Positions 42,859 to 51,762 of a stretch of DNA of 64,000 nucleotides are shown here, piece by piece; the stretch's first letter is position 1, and every line of letters begins with the position of its first letter. The stretch covers positions 6,324,001 to 6,388,000 of the forward strand of contig NZ_CP109496.1 in assembly GCF_036231355.1 (NCBI RefSeq). Reading direction: 5' to 3'. The position numbers were made by a program, and so were the translations under genes. The stretch comes from Streptomyces sp. NBC_01431 (GTDB lineage: Bacteria; Actinomycetota; Actinomycetes; Streptomycetales; Streptomycetaceae). Below the pieces are notes generated by a model. The model was not told where the DNA came from, did not search any database, and saw only the letters and a program-made list of their open reading frames with translations.

Positions 42859-44573
42859 CGGGTGCCGCCGCGGCCTTCCCCGCCGGTCTCCGCTTGGAGC
42901 TCCGGGGCCGGGGCCTGGGTCAGGTCGTCCCGGAACGGGGCGAACTCCGGGTGGTGCAGATCGAACGCCGGAGCCTCGGTGCGGATCCGCGGGATGGTCA
43001 GGAAGTTGTGCCGGGGCGGCGGGCACGAGGTGGCCCACTCCAGCGAGCGGCCGAACCCCCACGGGTCGTCGACCTCCACCTTCTTGCCGTACTTCGCCGT
43101 CTTCCAGACGTTGTAGAAGAAGGGCAGCGTGGACAGGCCGAGCAGGAAGGCGCCGATGGACGAGATCGTGTTCAGCGTCGTGAAGCCGTCCGCGGCCAAG
43201 TAGTCCGCGTAGCGCCGCGGCATGCCCTCCGCGCCCAGCCAGTGCTGGACCAGGAAGGTGGTGTGGAAGCCGATGAACAGCGTCCAGAACTGGATCTTGC
43301 CGAGGCGTTCGTCGAGCATCTTGCCGGTGAGTTTCGGCCACCAGAAGTAGAAGCCGCCGAAGGTCGCGAACACCACCGTGCCGAACACCACGTAGTGGAA
43401 GTGGGCCACGACGAAGTACGAGTCCGTGACGTGGAAGTCCAGTGGCGGTGAGGCCAGGATGACGCCCGTCAGGCCGCCGAACAGGAAGCTCACGAGGAAG
43501 CCGACGGCCCAGAGCATCGGGGTCTCGAAACTGAGCGAGCCCTTGAGCATCGTGCCCGTCCAGTTGAAGAACTTCACCCCGGTCGGCACCGCGATCAGGA
43601 AGGACATGAACGAGAAGAACGGCAGCAGCACCGCTCCCGTGGCGAACATGTGGTGGGCCCACACGACGAGGGACAGCCCCGTGATGGCCGCCGTCGCCCC
43701 GACCAGCGTCATGTAGCCGAAGACCGGCTTGCGCGAGAAGACCGGGATGATCTCCGTGATGATGCCGAAGAACGGCAGCGCGATGATGTAGACCTCGGGA
43801 TGGCCGAAGAACCAGAAGAGGTGCTGCCACAGCAGCGCGCCCCCGTTCTGTGCCTCGAAGACCACCGAACCCAGCCTCCGGTCCGCCTCCAGGACGAGCA
43901 GTGCCGCCGCGAGCACCGGGAACGCGACCAGCACCAGGATCGAGGTGAACAGGACGTTCCAGGTGAAGACGGGCATCCGGAACATCGTCATGCCGGGCGC
44001 CCGCATCCCGATGATGGTGGTCAGGAAGTTGACCGAGCCGAGGATCGTGCCGAAGCCGGAGAGGGCGAGCCCCATGATCCAGAGGTCGGCGCCGGCACCG
44101 GGGGAGCGCGTCAGTGAGTTGAGCGGTGCGTAGGCGAACCAGCCGAAGCTCGCGGGCCCCGTCGGCAGCAGCAGCGAACCGAGCACGATCAGCCCGCCGA
44201 AGAGGAACAGCCAGTACGCGAGCATGTTCAGCCGGGGGAAGGCCACGTCGGGGGAGCCGATCTGCAACGGCATGATCGCGTTGGCGAACCCGGCGAAGGT
44301 CGGCGTCGCGAAGAGCAGCAGCATGATCGTGCCGTGCATCGTGAAGAGCTGGTTGTACTCCTCGTTGGTCATGATCTGGAGTCCTGGCCTGGCCAGTTCG
44401 GCCCGCATCAGGAGCGCCATCACCCCGGCGATCAGGAAGAAGACGAACGAGGTGATCAGGTAGAGGTGCCCGATCTTCTTGTGGTCGGTGGTGGTCAGCC
44501 AGTCGACGATCACCGCGCCGGGCCGGGCCGCCCGCGCAGGCTCCGCGGTCTCGGTCGCCGTCTCCGTACCCAT
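42855..44573 (-). CDS. ctaD: Cytochrome c oxidase subunit I (aa3 type), orphan copy
   Basis: The 572-residue protein has twelve membrane helices. Metal ligands are visible in NQLFTMHGTIM (heme a), WFFGHPEVYI with the Tyr of the His-Tyr cofactor, VWAHHMFATG (CuB), and VAHFHYVVFGT (heme a/a3). It reduces oxygen in the terminal oxidase. ATG 44573 gives MGTETATETA; an in-frame ATG 44612 would add 13 residues. No ctaC, ctaE or qcr genes are adjacent, so this copy must use subunits encoded elsewhere. Confidence 0.94.
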   Translation of the reverse strand: MGTETATETAEPARAARPGAVIVDWLTTTDHKKIGHLYLITSFVFFLIAGVMALLMRAELARPGLQIMTNEEYNQLFTMHGTIMLLLFATPTFAGFANAIMPLQIGSPDVAFPRLNMLAYWLFLFGGLIVLGSLLLPTGPASFGWFAYAPLNSLTRSPGAGADLWIMGLALSGFGTILGSVNFLTTIIGMRAPGMTMFRMPVFTWNVLFTSILVLVAFPVLAAALLVLEADRRLGSVVFEAQNGGALLWQHLFWFFGHPEVYIIALPFFGIITEIIPVFSRKPVFGYMTLVGATAAITGLSLVVWAHHMFATGAVLLPFFSFMSFLIAVPTGVKFFNWTGTMLKGSLSFETPMLWAVGFLVSFLFGGLTGVILASPPLDFHVTDSYFVVAHFHYVVFGTVVFATFGGFYFWWPKLTGKMLDERLGKIQFWTLFIGFHTTFLVQHWLGAEGMPRRYADYLAADGFTTLNTISSIGAFLLGLSTLPFFYNVWKTAKYGKKVEVDDPWGFGRSLEWATSCPPPRHNFLTIPRIRTEAPAFDLHHPEFAPFRDDLTQAPAPELQAETGGEGRGGTR

Positions 44574-45030
44574 CGCACCCCCAGAGCTGTCTGGCGTCAG
44601 GCCGGGGGCCATGATGCTCGCGGTCCGGCCGGGCGCAACAGGGGGCGTGCGCGATCCGGCCGTGCTCCGACGGTCCCGGCCTCGGGGTTCGCGGTAGGGA
44701 TTGTGTAAGGGTGCGGTGAATTACGCATGCGTCGTCAATTTCATCCGGAGGGCTGGTGGATGGTAATTCTGCGAGTGTCCGCCGCAGGAATTCCGTCCAT
44801 TGCGGGAATGCGTTGGAGTGGCTCGAAGCGGTGTGTGCGATAACCGGCCGAGGGGGCAGGAACTGCTCGTTCGAGTGACGGAGTTCGAGGCGTAGCTGAC
44901 CCTCGATCCTGTGACAGAAGTGTGACTGGCGGGGCACCGGGGGCGGACAACCAGCGGGTTCCCACCGGGTCCGCGGGCCGGCGGCGGCCCCCGCTTCCGT
45001 CACCGGGCCGACCCGCCTACGGTGGGGTGC
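44574..45030. other. 457-base divergent intergenic region, ctaD / I78 gene
   Basis: No gene. The part at about 44690-44900 is noticeably less GC-rich than its surroundings (for example GAATTACGCATGCG and GGTAATTCTGCG) and probably contains the ctaD promoter. I cannot single out a convincing -35/-10 pair or operator. Confidence 0.35.
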
Positions 45031-45246
45031 ATGGCACCCATACCGTCCCACTCCGCACATCCCGACGACGCTCCCGAGTCCTACGTCGGCCTCGACGCCG
45101 AGGGCGCCGAGCGGCTGGCCAGGGCCCGCGGCTGGTCCACCGTCAGGTCGCTGCCGCCAGGCTCGATCATCACCTTGGAATACCTGGCGGGCCGGCTGAA
45201 CTTCGAGGTCGAGGACGGCACGGTCACCCGCTGCTGGCACGGCTGA
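45031..45246 (+). CDS. I78-family peptidase inhibitor
   Basis: The 71-residue protein is of the I78 type: SYVGLDAEGAERLARARGW, STVRSLPPGSIIT, then the terminal LNFEVEDGTVTRCWHG, matching the RxDRLN/CxxG-like end of the family. I78 proteins inhibit serine proteases. There is no signal peptide from ATG 45031, so it is likely cytoplasmic. The in-frame GTG 45022 adds only three residues. A terminator follows directly. Confidence 0.8.
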   Translation: MAPIPSHSAHPDDAPESYVGLDAEGAERLARARGWSTVRSLPPGSIITLEYLAGRLNFEVEDGTVTRCWHG

Positions 45247-45268
45247 GCCCGTTCCGGCGCGACAACGG

Positions 45269-45300
45269 CGAAGGCCCCCGGTGAGAACCGGGGGCCTTCG
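45269..45300. terminator. Bidirectional hairpin terminator
   Basis: A perfect 14-bp stem (arms CGAAGGCCCCCGGT and ACCGGGGGCCTTCG) with a GAGA tetraloop lies between the convergent I78 and PAP2 genes. It is placed to stop both. Confidence 0.9.
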
Positions 45301-45349
45301 TGTGGCGGGGGTTGGTCTGTGCGTACCGCCCCCGCCGTACGGCGGGCCG

Positions 45350-46351
45350 TCAGCCGCCCAGGGGGCGGGCCGGGGCGGTGCGCGGCGTCCGCTCGGTGTG
45401 CGGCGGGCGCCGGGTGCCCGCGGGCACGACCGGGGGCCGCTCCGAACGGGCCGGCTGGTAGGGCCTGGCCGGAAGCGGCCTGGTGGTGGCGCGCCCGCTG
45501 CCCGCGCCGACCGGCTCGCGCACCGGCGCCTCGCCCTCGTCGTGGCCGCGCTGGGGCACCATCGCGGGCACCGACGGGGTCGGCACCGGGACCGGAGCGG
45601 TGGCGCCGCTGGTCCGCCGGCGCTCGCGCACCTTCTCGCGGACCAGGAAGACGAACGCCTCGGCGCGGGCGATCAGCGGCTCCACCCAGGGCAGCGCGAG
45701 CAGGATGAGCAGTCCGGCCGCCCAGCCGAGGAGCACATCGCTCACCCAGTGCGTACCGAGGTAGACCGTGGTGGCCCCGACCCCGAGGGCGACCATGGCG
45801 GAGCTGACCGAGAGCCAGCGCCGGGCGCGCGGGGTGGTGGCGAGGTAGGCCAGGATGCCCCAGGTCACGACCGCGTTGGCGGTGTGTCCCGAGGGAAATA
45901 TGTCGCCGCCCGCGAACAGTTCGGCGGACCCTATCTGTGTGGCGTAGTGCGGGCCGAGCCGACCGAGGCCGAGCTTGACCGAACCGACCGTCATGTTGAG
46001 CAACAGCAGGGCCGCCCCGAGAGTCAGGAGCGGCCGGAGGGTGTGCTGGCGCCAGGAGCGCCAGCCCAGCCAGGCCATGACCATCACGGCGGTCGGCCCG
46101 CGCTGGCCGAGGACCACGAAGTAGTCCAGGAAGGCGTGCAGCTGCGGCCACTGCTCGTACGGCCGGAACAGCATGACCTTCCAGTCCAGCTCGACGAGCC
46201 AGGACGAGGTCAGCACGGCCACGACGATGGCGAGGTAGAACGCCATCGTCGCGCCGAAGAGGACCACGCGGTGACGGCTCATCCGCGGGATCTCTATCTT
46301 CGGTGGCTCGGGCTCCCGGTCCAGGCGGGCGAAGATTCGGTCAGTACGCAC
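45350..46351 (-). CDS. PAP2-family membrane phosphatase
   Basis: The 333-residue protein has five to six helices in residues 30-235 and a Pro/Arg/Thr-rich disordered cytoplasmic tail of about 90 residues. Family motifs are KLGLGRLGPHY (motif 1, altered), PSGHTANAVV (motif 2) and YLGTHWVSDVL (motif 3). In motif 3 the usual Ser-Arg pair before the His is Thr-Thr. Lipid phosphate or undecaprenyl-pyrophosphate hydrolysis is the family role. GTG 46351 is the start. A SRxxxxxHxxxD departure makes activity uncertain. Confidence 0.85.
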   Translation of the reverse strand: MRTDRIFARLDREPEPPKIEIPRMSRHRVVLFGATMAFYLAIVVAVLTSSWLVELDWKVMLFRPYEQWPQLHAFLDYFVVLGQRGPTAVMVMAWLGWRSWRQHTLRPLLTLGAALLLLNMTVGSVKLGLGRLGPHYATQIGSAELFAGGDIFPSGHTANAVVTWGILAYLATTPRARRWLSVSSAMVALGVGATTVYLGTHWVSDVLLGWAAGLLILLALPWVEPLIARAEAFVFLVREKVRERRRTSGATAPVPVPTPSVPAMVPQRGHDEGEAPVREPVGAGSGRATTRPLPARPYQPARSERPPVVPAGTRRPPHTERTPRTAPARPLGG

Positions 46352-46859
46352 TCAATCGACGTTACAGCGAGTGAGTGACGGCCCAGGCCGATCCGGGGTC
46401 TTTGTGATGACGATGTGATGTGGAGTATGTCTCACGCCCGCCTTTATTCCCGGCCCCTCCCGAATACCCGATGGCTTTGTGCCCTATTCATTCAAGTCGC
46501 CGTCGGAAGGCCTGTTTGTATCCCGCGGAATTCCGTTTGCCGGGCGTGGGAGTGGAATTCACACTTCGGTCACCGGGCGGGTACGGAGCGTAAAGATCAT
46601 CTTCGGGCCGGTCGGGGCGTGGCGCACACCACACCGCCGTGGTCATCGGGGTGAGAGGTGGACCACGCGCCGCCGGGGCGGACTCGCGTACGCTGACGAA
46701 TCACTCGCCCGTCGACGCCGGCCTTTGGGGACGCCGACCCGATGCCCGGCTGGTCACTGGTCCGCCGGGCCCGCCGACCGCGAGAGTGGTGACGGCAGGT
46801 CCGATGCGGCCAAGCCGTCCAGGGTCTGGCCGCGGCCCGCAGTACTGGGAGGTACGTAC
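46352..46859. other. 508-base intergenic region, PAP2 / MFS
   Basis: No credible gene in any frame. Between about 46390 and 46560 the GC content falls (for example CTTTATTCCC and CCCTATTCATTCAAG), suggesting promoter or horizontally acquired filler. No inverted repeat strong enough to call was found. Confidence 0.35.
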
Positions 46860-48530
46860 ATGACAGGGACGACCATGGCCGGTGCACGGGCGCGTGCTGC
46901 TGCCGGCGGTGCCAACCGCTGGGTCGTCCTCGTCGTCCTCTGCGTCAGCCTCTTGTTCGTGGCCCTGGACGCCACCGTGCTTCATGTCGCGATCCCCTCG
47001 GTCACCGAGGACCTGCGCCCCGGCTCGGTGGAACTGCTCTGGATCGTCGACGCCTACCCGCTGGTCTGCGCGGCTCTCCTCATCCTCTTCGGCACACTCG
47101 GCGACCGGGTGGGCCGGCGCCGGGTGCTGCTGCTCGGCTACGGGATCTTCGGCGCCGCCTCGGCGGTCGCCGCGCTGGCCGATTCGGCGCCGGTGCTCAT
47201 AGCCGCCCGCGCGCTGCTCGGCATCGGCGGCGCGATGATCATGCCCGCCACGCTCTCCATCGTCCGCGTCGTCTTCCCCGACCGCCGCGAGCGGGCCACC
47301 GCCATCGGCATCTGGACGGCGGTCGCCGCGATCGGCGCCGCCACCGGGCCGGTGCTCGGCGGCTTCCTCGTCCAGCACTTCTGGTGGGGCTCGGTCTTCC
47401 TCGTCAACATCCCGCTGATGGCGCTGATGCTGCCGCTCGGCCGCTGGATCGTGGCCGAGTCCAAGGGCAGCTCCGACGGGCCCTGGGACGTGCTCGGCGC
47501 GCTGATGGCGGCGGGCGGCATCCTCGCCGTGGTGTTCGGCGTCAAGCGGCTCGGCGGCGGCTCCGGCGTCCTCGACGGGCGCACCCTCGCGGCGCTCTGC
47601 GTCGGCACCGCGCTGCTCGTCCTGTTCGTCCGCAGGCAGCGGCGCCGCGCGCATCCGCTCATCGACATCCGGATGTTCTCCCGGCCCGCGTTCGCCACCT
47701 CGGTCGGCTGCATCATCGTGGCCATGCTGGCGCTCGTCGGCCTCGAACTCATAGCCGTCCAGTACCTCCAGCTGGTCCTCGGGCTCTCCCCGCTCGACAC
47801 CGGACTGCGCATGCTGCCGCTCACCTTCGCCGCGATGGCGGCGGGCGCGACCGGTTCGTACACGCTGCGCAGGCTCGGCCCGCGCCGGATGGTGTGCACG
47901 GGGTTCGTGCTGACCGCCGCCGCCGTGCTGCTGCTCCTCATGATGGGCCAGACCGACTGGCCGTCCCTGATGTTCGTCTCCTTCGTACTGCTCGGCTTCG
48001 GCCTGCAGACCACGCTGTTCGCGGCGTACGAGTCGATGCTCAGCGAGGCGCCGCCCGAGCGGGCCGGGGGCGCGGCCGCGATCGGCGAGACCTCCTACCA
48101 GCTCGGCGCGGGCATGGGCATCGCACTGCTCGGCAGCGTGATGAACGCCGCCTACGCCCCCGGGCTCGCCTCCGTCGGCTCGGTCCCCGCCGCGGCATCG
48201 GCCCAGGCGGCCAACTCGCTCGGTGAGGCCTACGACGTCGCCGCCCGCCTGGGCGGCCCGGCCGGCGACGCGCTGCGCTCCGCGGCCCGCACCGCCTTCG
48301 TGCACGGCCTGCACGTGACGCTGTTCGTCAGCGCCGGGCTCCTGCTCCTGGGTGCGCTGGCCGGGCTGCGGCTGCCGTGGATCATGGACTGCACGGTGGC
48401 CGGGCCGGACCCGGCCGCCGAGCCGGAGGCGCGGCAGGCGCCGCTGGCGCAGCAGCTCAGTCTGAAGGTGCCCGCTCCGGCGCGGCCCGCGGACGTGGCG
48501 ACGGCGGAGTCTGGACGCGCGGGACACTGA
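46860..48530 (+). CDS. MFS drug exporter, DHA2 (14-helix) family
   Basis: The 556-residue membrane protein begins with a basic stretch and then the first helix LVVLCVSLLFVALDATVLHV, the DHA2 motif D1. Motif A is FGTLGDRVGRRRVLLLG, and motif C is GAATGPVLGGFLVQHFWWGS. There are 14 predicted helices with a long hydrophilic tail. Such proton-coupled exporters confer resistance to antibiotics or dyes; no biosynthetic genes adjoin it. ATG 46860 has GGGAGG seven bases upstream. Confidence 0.9.
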   Translation: MTGTTMAGARARAAAGGANRWVVLVVLCVSLLFVALDATVLHVAIPSVTEDLRPGSVELLWIVDAYPLVCAALLILFGTLGDRVGRRRVLLLGYGIFGAASAVAALADSAPVLIAARALLGIGGAMIMPATLSIVRVVFPDRRERATAIGIWTAVAAIGAATGPVLGGFLVQHFWWGSVFLVNIPLMALMLPLGRWIVAESKGSSDGPWDVLGALMAAGGILAVVFGVKRLGGGSGVLDGRTLAALCVGTALLVLFVRRQRRRAHPLIDIRMFSRPAFATSVGCIIVAMLALVGLELIAVQYLQLVLGLSPLDTGLRMLPLTFAAMAAGATGSYTLRRLGPRRMVCTGFVLTAAAVLLLLMMGQTDWPSLMFVSFVLLGFGLQTTLFAAYESMLSEAPPERAGGAAAIGETSYQLGAGMGIALLGSVMNAAYAPGLASVGSVPAAASAQAANSLGEAYDVAARLGGPAGDALRSAARTAFVHGLHVTLFVSAGLLLLGALAGLRLPWIMDCTVAGPDPAAEPEARQAPLAQQLSLKVPAPARPADVATAESGRAGH

Positions 48531-48555
48531 CCCGTAACGTCAGCGCTCAGGTAAT

Positions 48556-48578
48556 AACTAACACTGCTAGTTTTAGTT
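48556..48578 (+). promoter_or_regulatory. Inverted-repeat operator upstream of the acyl-CoA dehydrogenase
   Basis: AACTAACACT and AGTTTTAGTT are ten-base arms with one mismatch around GCT, 25 bases before the ATG. The AT-rich palindrome in a GC-rich context looks like a TetR-family operator, of the type that controls acyl-CoA catabolism. The right arm includes TAGTTT, a possible -10. Confidence 0.6.
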
Positions 48579-48603
48579 GAGCGAGAGCCGCGGAGGCGCC
48601 CTC

Positions 48604-49797
48604 ATGTCCGCTCCTTCCTCCAAGCTGCCCCCCTTCGACCCGGCCGACCCGCTCGGCATCGACGACCTGCTGAGCGCGGAGGACCTCGCGATCCGCGACA
48701 CCGTGCGCTCCTGGGCCGCCGACCGGGTCCTGCCGCACATCGCCGAGTGGTACGAGAACGGCGAACTGCCCGGCATCCGCGAACTGGCCCGCGAACTCGG
48801 CTCGATCGGCGCGCTGGGCATGTCCCTGACCGGTTACGGCTGCGCGGGCGCGACCGCGGTCCAGTACGGCCTCGCCTGCCTGGAGCTGGAGGCCGCCGAC
48901 TCCGGCATCCGCTCGCTCGTCTCCGTACAGGGCTCGCTCGCCATGTACGCGATCTGGCGGTTCGGCTCCGAGGAACACAAGCGGCGCTGGCTGCCCGGCA
49001 TGGCCGCGGGCGAGATCATCGGCTGCTTCGGTCTCACCGAGCCCGACCACGGCTCGGATCCGGCCGCAATGCGCACGTACGCCAAGAAGGACGGCGCCGA
49101 CTGGGTGCTGACCGGCCGCAAGATGTGGATCACCAACGGCTCGGTGGCGGGTGTCGCGGTCGTCTGGGCGCAGACGGACGCCGGTATCCGCGGCTTCGTG
49201 GTGCCGACCGACGCCCCCGGATTCTCGGCCCCCGAGATCAAGCACAAGTGGTCGTTGCGGGCCAGCGTCACCAGCGAGCTCGTCCTGGACGAGGTGCGGC
49301 TGCCCGCGGATGCCGTGCTCCCGGAGGTCACCGGGCTCAAGGGCCCGCTCAGCTGCCTCTCGCACGCGCGGTACGGAATCGTCTGGGGCGCCATGGGCGC
49401 GGCCCGTGCCTCGTTCGAGGCCGCCGTCGACTATGCGAAGACCCGCGAGCAGTTCGGCAAGCCCATCGGCGGCTTCCAGCTCACCCAGGCCAAGCTCGCC
49501 GACATGGCCGTCGAACTACACAAGGGGATTCTGCTCGCCCACCATCTGGGCCGGCGCATGGACGCGGGAAGGCTCCGCCCCGAGCAGGTCAGCTTCGGAA
49601 AGCTCAACAACGTACGGGAGGCGATCGAGATCTGCCGCACCTCGCGCACGATCCTCGGCGCGAACGGGATCTCGCTGGAGTACCCGGTGATGCGGCACGC
49701 CACCAATCTGGAGTCGGTGCTCACCTACGAAGGCACCGTGGAAATGCACCAGTTGGTGCTCGGCAAGGCGCTCACCGGACTTGACGCGTTCCGCTAG
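48604..49797 (+). CDS. Acyl-CoA dehydrogenase, glutaryl-CoA dehydrogenase-like
   Basis: The 397-residue FAD enzyme has an N-terminal helical domain (DTVRSWAADRVLPHI), CFGLTEPDHGSDPAAM and WITNGSVAG (FAD/substrate region). The C-terminal domain has KTREQFGKPIGGFQLTQAKL and YEGTVEMHQLVLGKALTG, with the catalytic base Glu376. Similarity is strongest to glutaryl-CoA dehydrogenases in lysine/tryptophan catabolism, judged by eye. ATG 48604 has GGAGG seven bases upstream. Probable repression through the palindrome at 48556-48578. Confidence 0.9.
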   Translation: MSAPSSKLPPFDPADPLGIDDLLSAEDLAIRDTVRSWAADRVLPHIAEWYENGELPGIRELARELGSIGALGMSLTGYGCAGATAVQYGLACLELEAADSGIRSLVSVQGSLAMYAIWRFGSEEHKRRWLPGMAAGEIIGCFGLTEPDHGSDPAAMRTYAKKDGADWVLTGRKMWITNGSVAGVAVVWAQTDAGIRGFVVPTDAPGFSAPEIKHKWSLRASVTSELVLDEVRLPADAVLPEVTGLKGPLSCLSHARYGIVWGAMGAARASFEAAVDYAKTREQFGKPIGGFQLTQAKLADMAVELHKGILLAHHLGRRMDAGRLRPEQVSFGKLNNVREAIEICRTSRTILGANGISLEYPVMRHATNLESVLTYEGTVEMHQLVLGKALTGLDAFR

Positions 49798-49856
49798 GAA
49801 CGATGATCCGGTGAGCGCCCGGCTCGGCGGTGGTCGTGGCCGGGAGCCATCGGGAC

Positions 49857-50294
49857 TCAGCTCTGGTTGAAGAAGCCGCCGGTCTGGCGGCCCGCGGCCT
49901 CGCCGCTGACGATCTGGGTGTCGGCGGGGGTCAACAGGAAGACCCTCGTCGCCACGCGCTCGATGGAGCCGCGCAGGCCGAAGGTGAGCCCGGCCGCGAA
50001 GTCGACGACGCGCTTGGCGTCGCCCGCGTCCATGCCCGTCAGGTTCACGATCACCGGGACGCCCTCGCGGAACAGCTCGCCGATGCCCCGCGCGTCCCGG
50101 AAGCCGTCCGGCGTGACGGTGGCGATCCGGCGGCCCTGCTCCTCGGCCGCGTCGGAGGCCACCCGCACCCGCGGGTCGGTCACCCAGGCCTCGCCCGGCT
50201 CGGCGGCACCCTCGGTGTACTCGTCGTCGTAGTAGCGGTCGTCGTTGTCCTCGACAAGCCCCAGCCAGGCACTGGCCTTGCGCACCGATCCCAT
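49857..50294 (-). CDS. sflA: SepF-like cell-division protein (SflA type)
   Basis: The 145-residue cytoplasmic protein has a short acidic/tyrosine-rich N-terminus (VEDNDDRYYDDEYTEGAAEP) followed by the SepF fold: FREGVPVIVNLTGMDAGDAK, RVVDFAAGLTFGLRGSIERV and FLLTPADTQIVS. It lacks the N-terminal membrane anchor of canonical SepF and is not in a division gene cluster. Streptomyces encode SepF-like A and B proteins that influence hyphal branching and FtsZ; from gene order this is SflA, recalled from memory as SCO1749. Confidence 0.85.
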   Translation of the reverse strand: MGSVRKASAWLGLVEDNDDRYYDDEYTEGAAEPGEAWVTDPRVRVASDAAEEQGRRIATVTPDGFRDARGIGELFREGVPVIVNLTGMDAGDAKRVVDFAAGLTFGLRGSIERVATRVFLLTPADTQIVSGEAAGRQTGGFFNQS

Positions 50295-50616
50295 GGACGC
50301 CTCCTCTCACAGCGGACTTCTTCTAGCTACATCTTCCGTTCCGCATCCCTATGGTCGTCCATGATGCGGATACCGCGCCAAGTGGATAGTCGCCGCGCAG
50401 GTGATTCGTGACGGTACTGGCACAGAACATGTGGCGATTCGTCAGGAATCCTCTAGGTGTGGGGCGGTACAGGAGATCCGGTGTAACAAAAATATGTATG
50501 TCCCTCCACATGAGTGACCTGGGTGTCGTACGGGTGAACGGATCGCTCGATACGATGCGTGCCGCACTGAAGAACGATGCGTGGGGCGCGAGCCCGACGG
50601 CACCTGGGGGAGAGTC
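50295..50616. other. 322-base divergent region, sflA / DUF5685
   Basis: No gene. It is relatively AT-rich (GTAACAAAAATATGTATG near 50480-50500). TACGAT at 50551-50556 could be a -10 for the DUF5685 gene, but no good -35 precedes it. Confidence 0.35.
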
Positions 50617-51762
50617 GTGTTCGGAATCGTCAGGCCCTGTTCACACCGGCTCGGCGAGGGCCTGAAGACCGAGTGGATGGCCCATCTCTGCGGACTCTGC
50701 CTGGCACTTCGCTCCGACCACGGGCAGCTCGCCCGGGTCGTGACCAACTACGACGGCCTGATCGTCTCGGTTCTGACGGAGGCTCAGGCCGAACGCACCC
50801 CCGGCCGGCGACGCACCGCCGGACCCTGTCCGCTGCGCGCGATGCGAACGGCACCGGTCGCCAAGGGTGAGGGGGCCCGCCTGGCTGCGGCCGTCTCGCT
50901 GGTCCTCGCGTCGGCCAAGGTCCGCGACCACGTGGCCGACCGGGACGGTCTGTTGGCCCGCAAGCCGGTCGCGCTCGCCGCCCGCCGGGTCGCCAGGAGC
51001 TGGGACCGCGCCGGGGCGCGCACCGGCGCCTCGCTCGGCTTCGACACGGCAGTGCTCCTCGACGCGGTCGACCGGCAGGGCGCCATCGAGGCTCTCGCGG
51101 GCCCCGGCACCTCCGTCCTGACGGTCACCGAGCCGACGGAGACCGCGACCGCGGCCGCCTTCGCCCACACCGCCCACCTCGCCGGTAAGCCGCACAACGC
51201 GGAGCCGCTCGCCGAGGCCGGCCGGCTCTTCGGGCGGCTCGCCCACCTCCTCGACGCCGTGGAGGACCGCGAAGCTGACGCCGCGTCGGGCGCCTGGAAT
51301 CCGCTGGCCGCGACCGGCACGGACCTCACCGAGGCCCGCAGGCTCGCCGACGACGCGGTGCACGGCATCAGGCTCGCGCTGCGCGAGGTCGACTTCGTGG
51401 ACGGAAAGCTCGCCCACGTCCTGCTCGCCCACGAACTGAGCCAGTCCGTGAACCGCTCGTTCAACACGGTGAGCTGCGCGCATCCGCACCAGGGCTCGTT
51501 CGGCCCGGCGGGCCCCGCGTTCGACCCCGAGCCGCCGCGCCCCGAGCCGCGCGGCTTCTTCGCGGGCTGCGCCGCCTTCCTCGGGCTCTGCTGCACCTGC
51601 AAGTTGTGCTGCGCCGACCAGTACGAGGGCCCCTGGTCGCGCAAGAAGCGCGAGGGCTGCTGCACCGACTGCGATGGCTGCGACTGCTGCGACGCCTGTT
51701 CGTGTTGTGAATGCTGTGAATGTTGTGAGTGCTGTGCGTGCGTCGGCGGCGCGAGCTGCTGA
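50617..51762 (+). CDS. DUF5685 family protein with cysteine-rich tail
   Basis: The 381-residue protein starts FGIVRPCSHRLGEGLKTEWM then HLCGLCLALRSDHGQLARVV, the N-terminal CGLC region of DUF5685. A long helical middle follows. The final 34 residues contain 17 cysteines (pattern CCTDCDGCDCCDACSCCE then ECC repeats), with further cysteines in LCCTCKLCCADQ just before. The arrangement suggests metal or cluster binding; function is unknown. GTG 50617 has GGGGAGAG just upstream; an upstream in-frame start adds 12 residues. Confidence 0.85.
   Translation: MFGIVRPCSHRLGEGLKTEWMAHLCGLCLALRSDHGQLARVVTNYDGLIVSVLTEAQAERTPGRRRTAGPCPLRAMRTAPVAKGEGARLAAAVSLVLASAKVRDHVADRDGLLARKPVALAARRVARSWDRAGARTGASLGFDTAVLLDAVDRQGAIEALAGPGTSVLTVTEPTETATAAAFAHTAHLAGKPHNAEPLAEAGRLFGRLAHLLDAVEDREADAASGAWNPLAATGTDLTEARRLADDAVHGIRLALREVDFVDGKLAHVLLAHELSQSVNRSFNTVSCAHPHQGSFGPAGPAFDPEPPRPEPRGFFAGCAAFLGLCCTCKLCCADQYEGPWSRKKREGCCTDCDGCDCCDACSCCECCECCECCACVGGASC

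Noticed and set aside
46415..46654. Small open frame in the PAP2/MFS gap
   Set aside because: Codon bias is not coding-like, there is no SD, and the product is a random mixture of residues.
50408..50616. Short frame before the DUF5685 gene
   Set aside because: It overlaps the DUF5685 start out of frame and has no SD; composition suggests non-coding promoter DNA.
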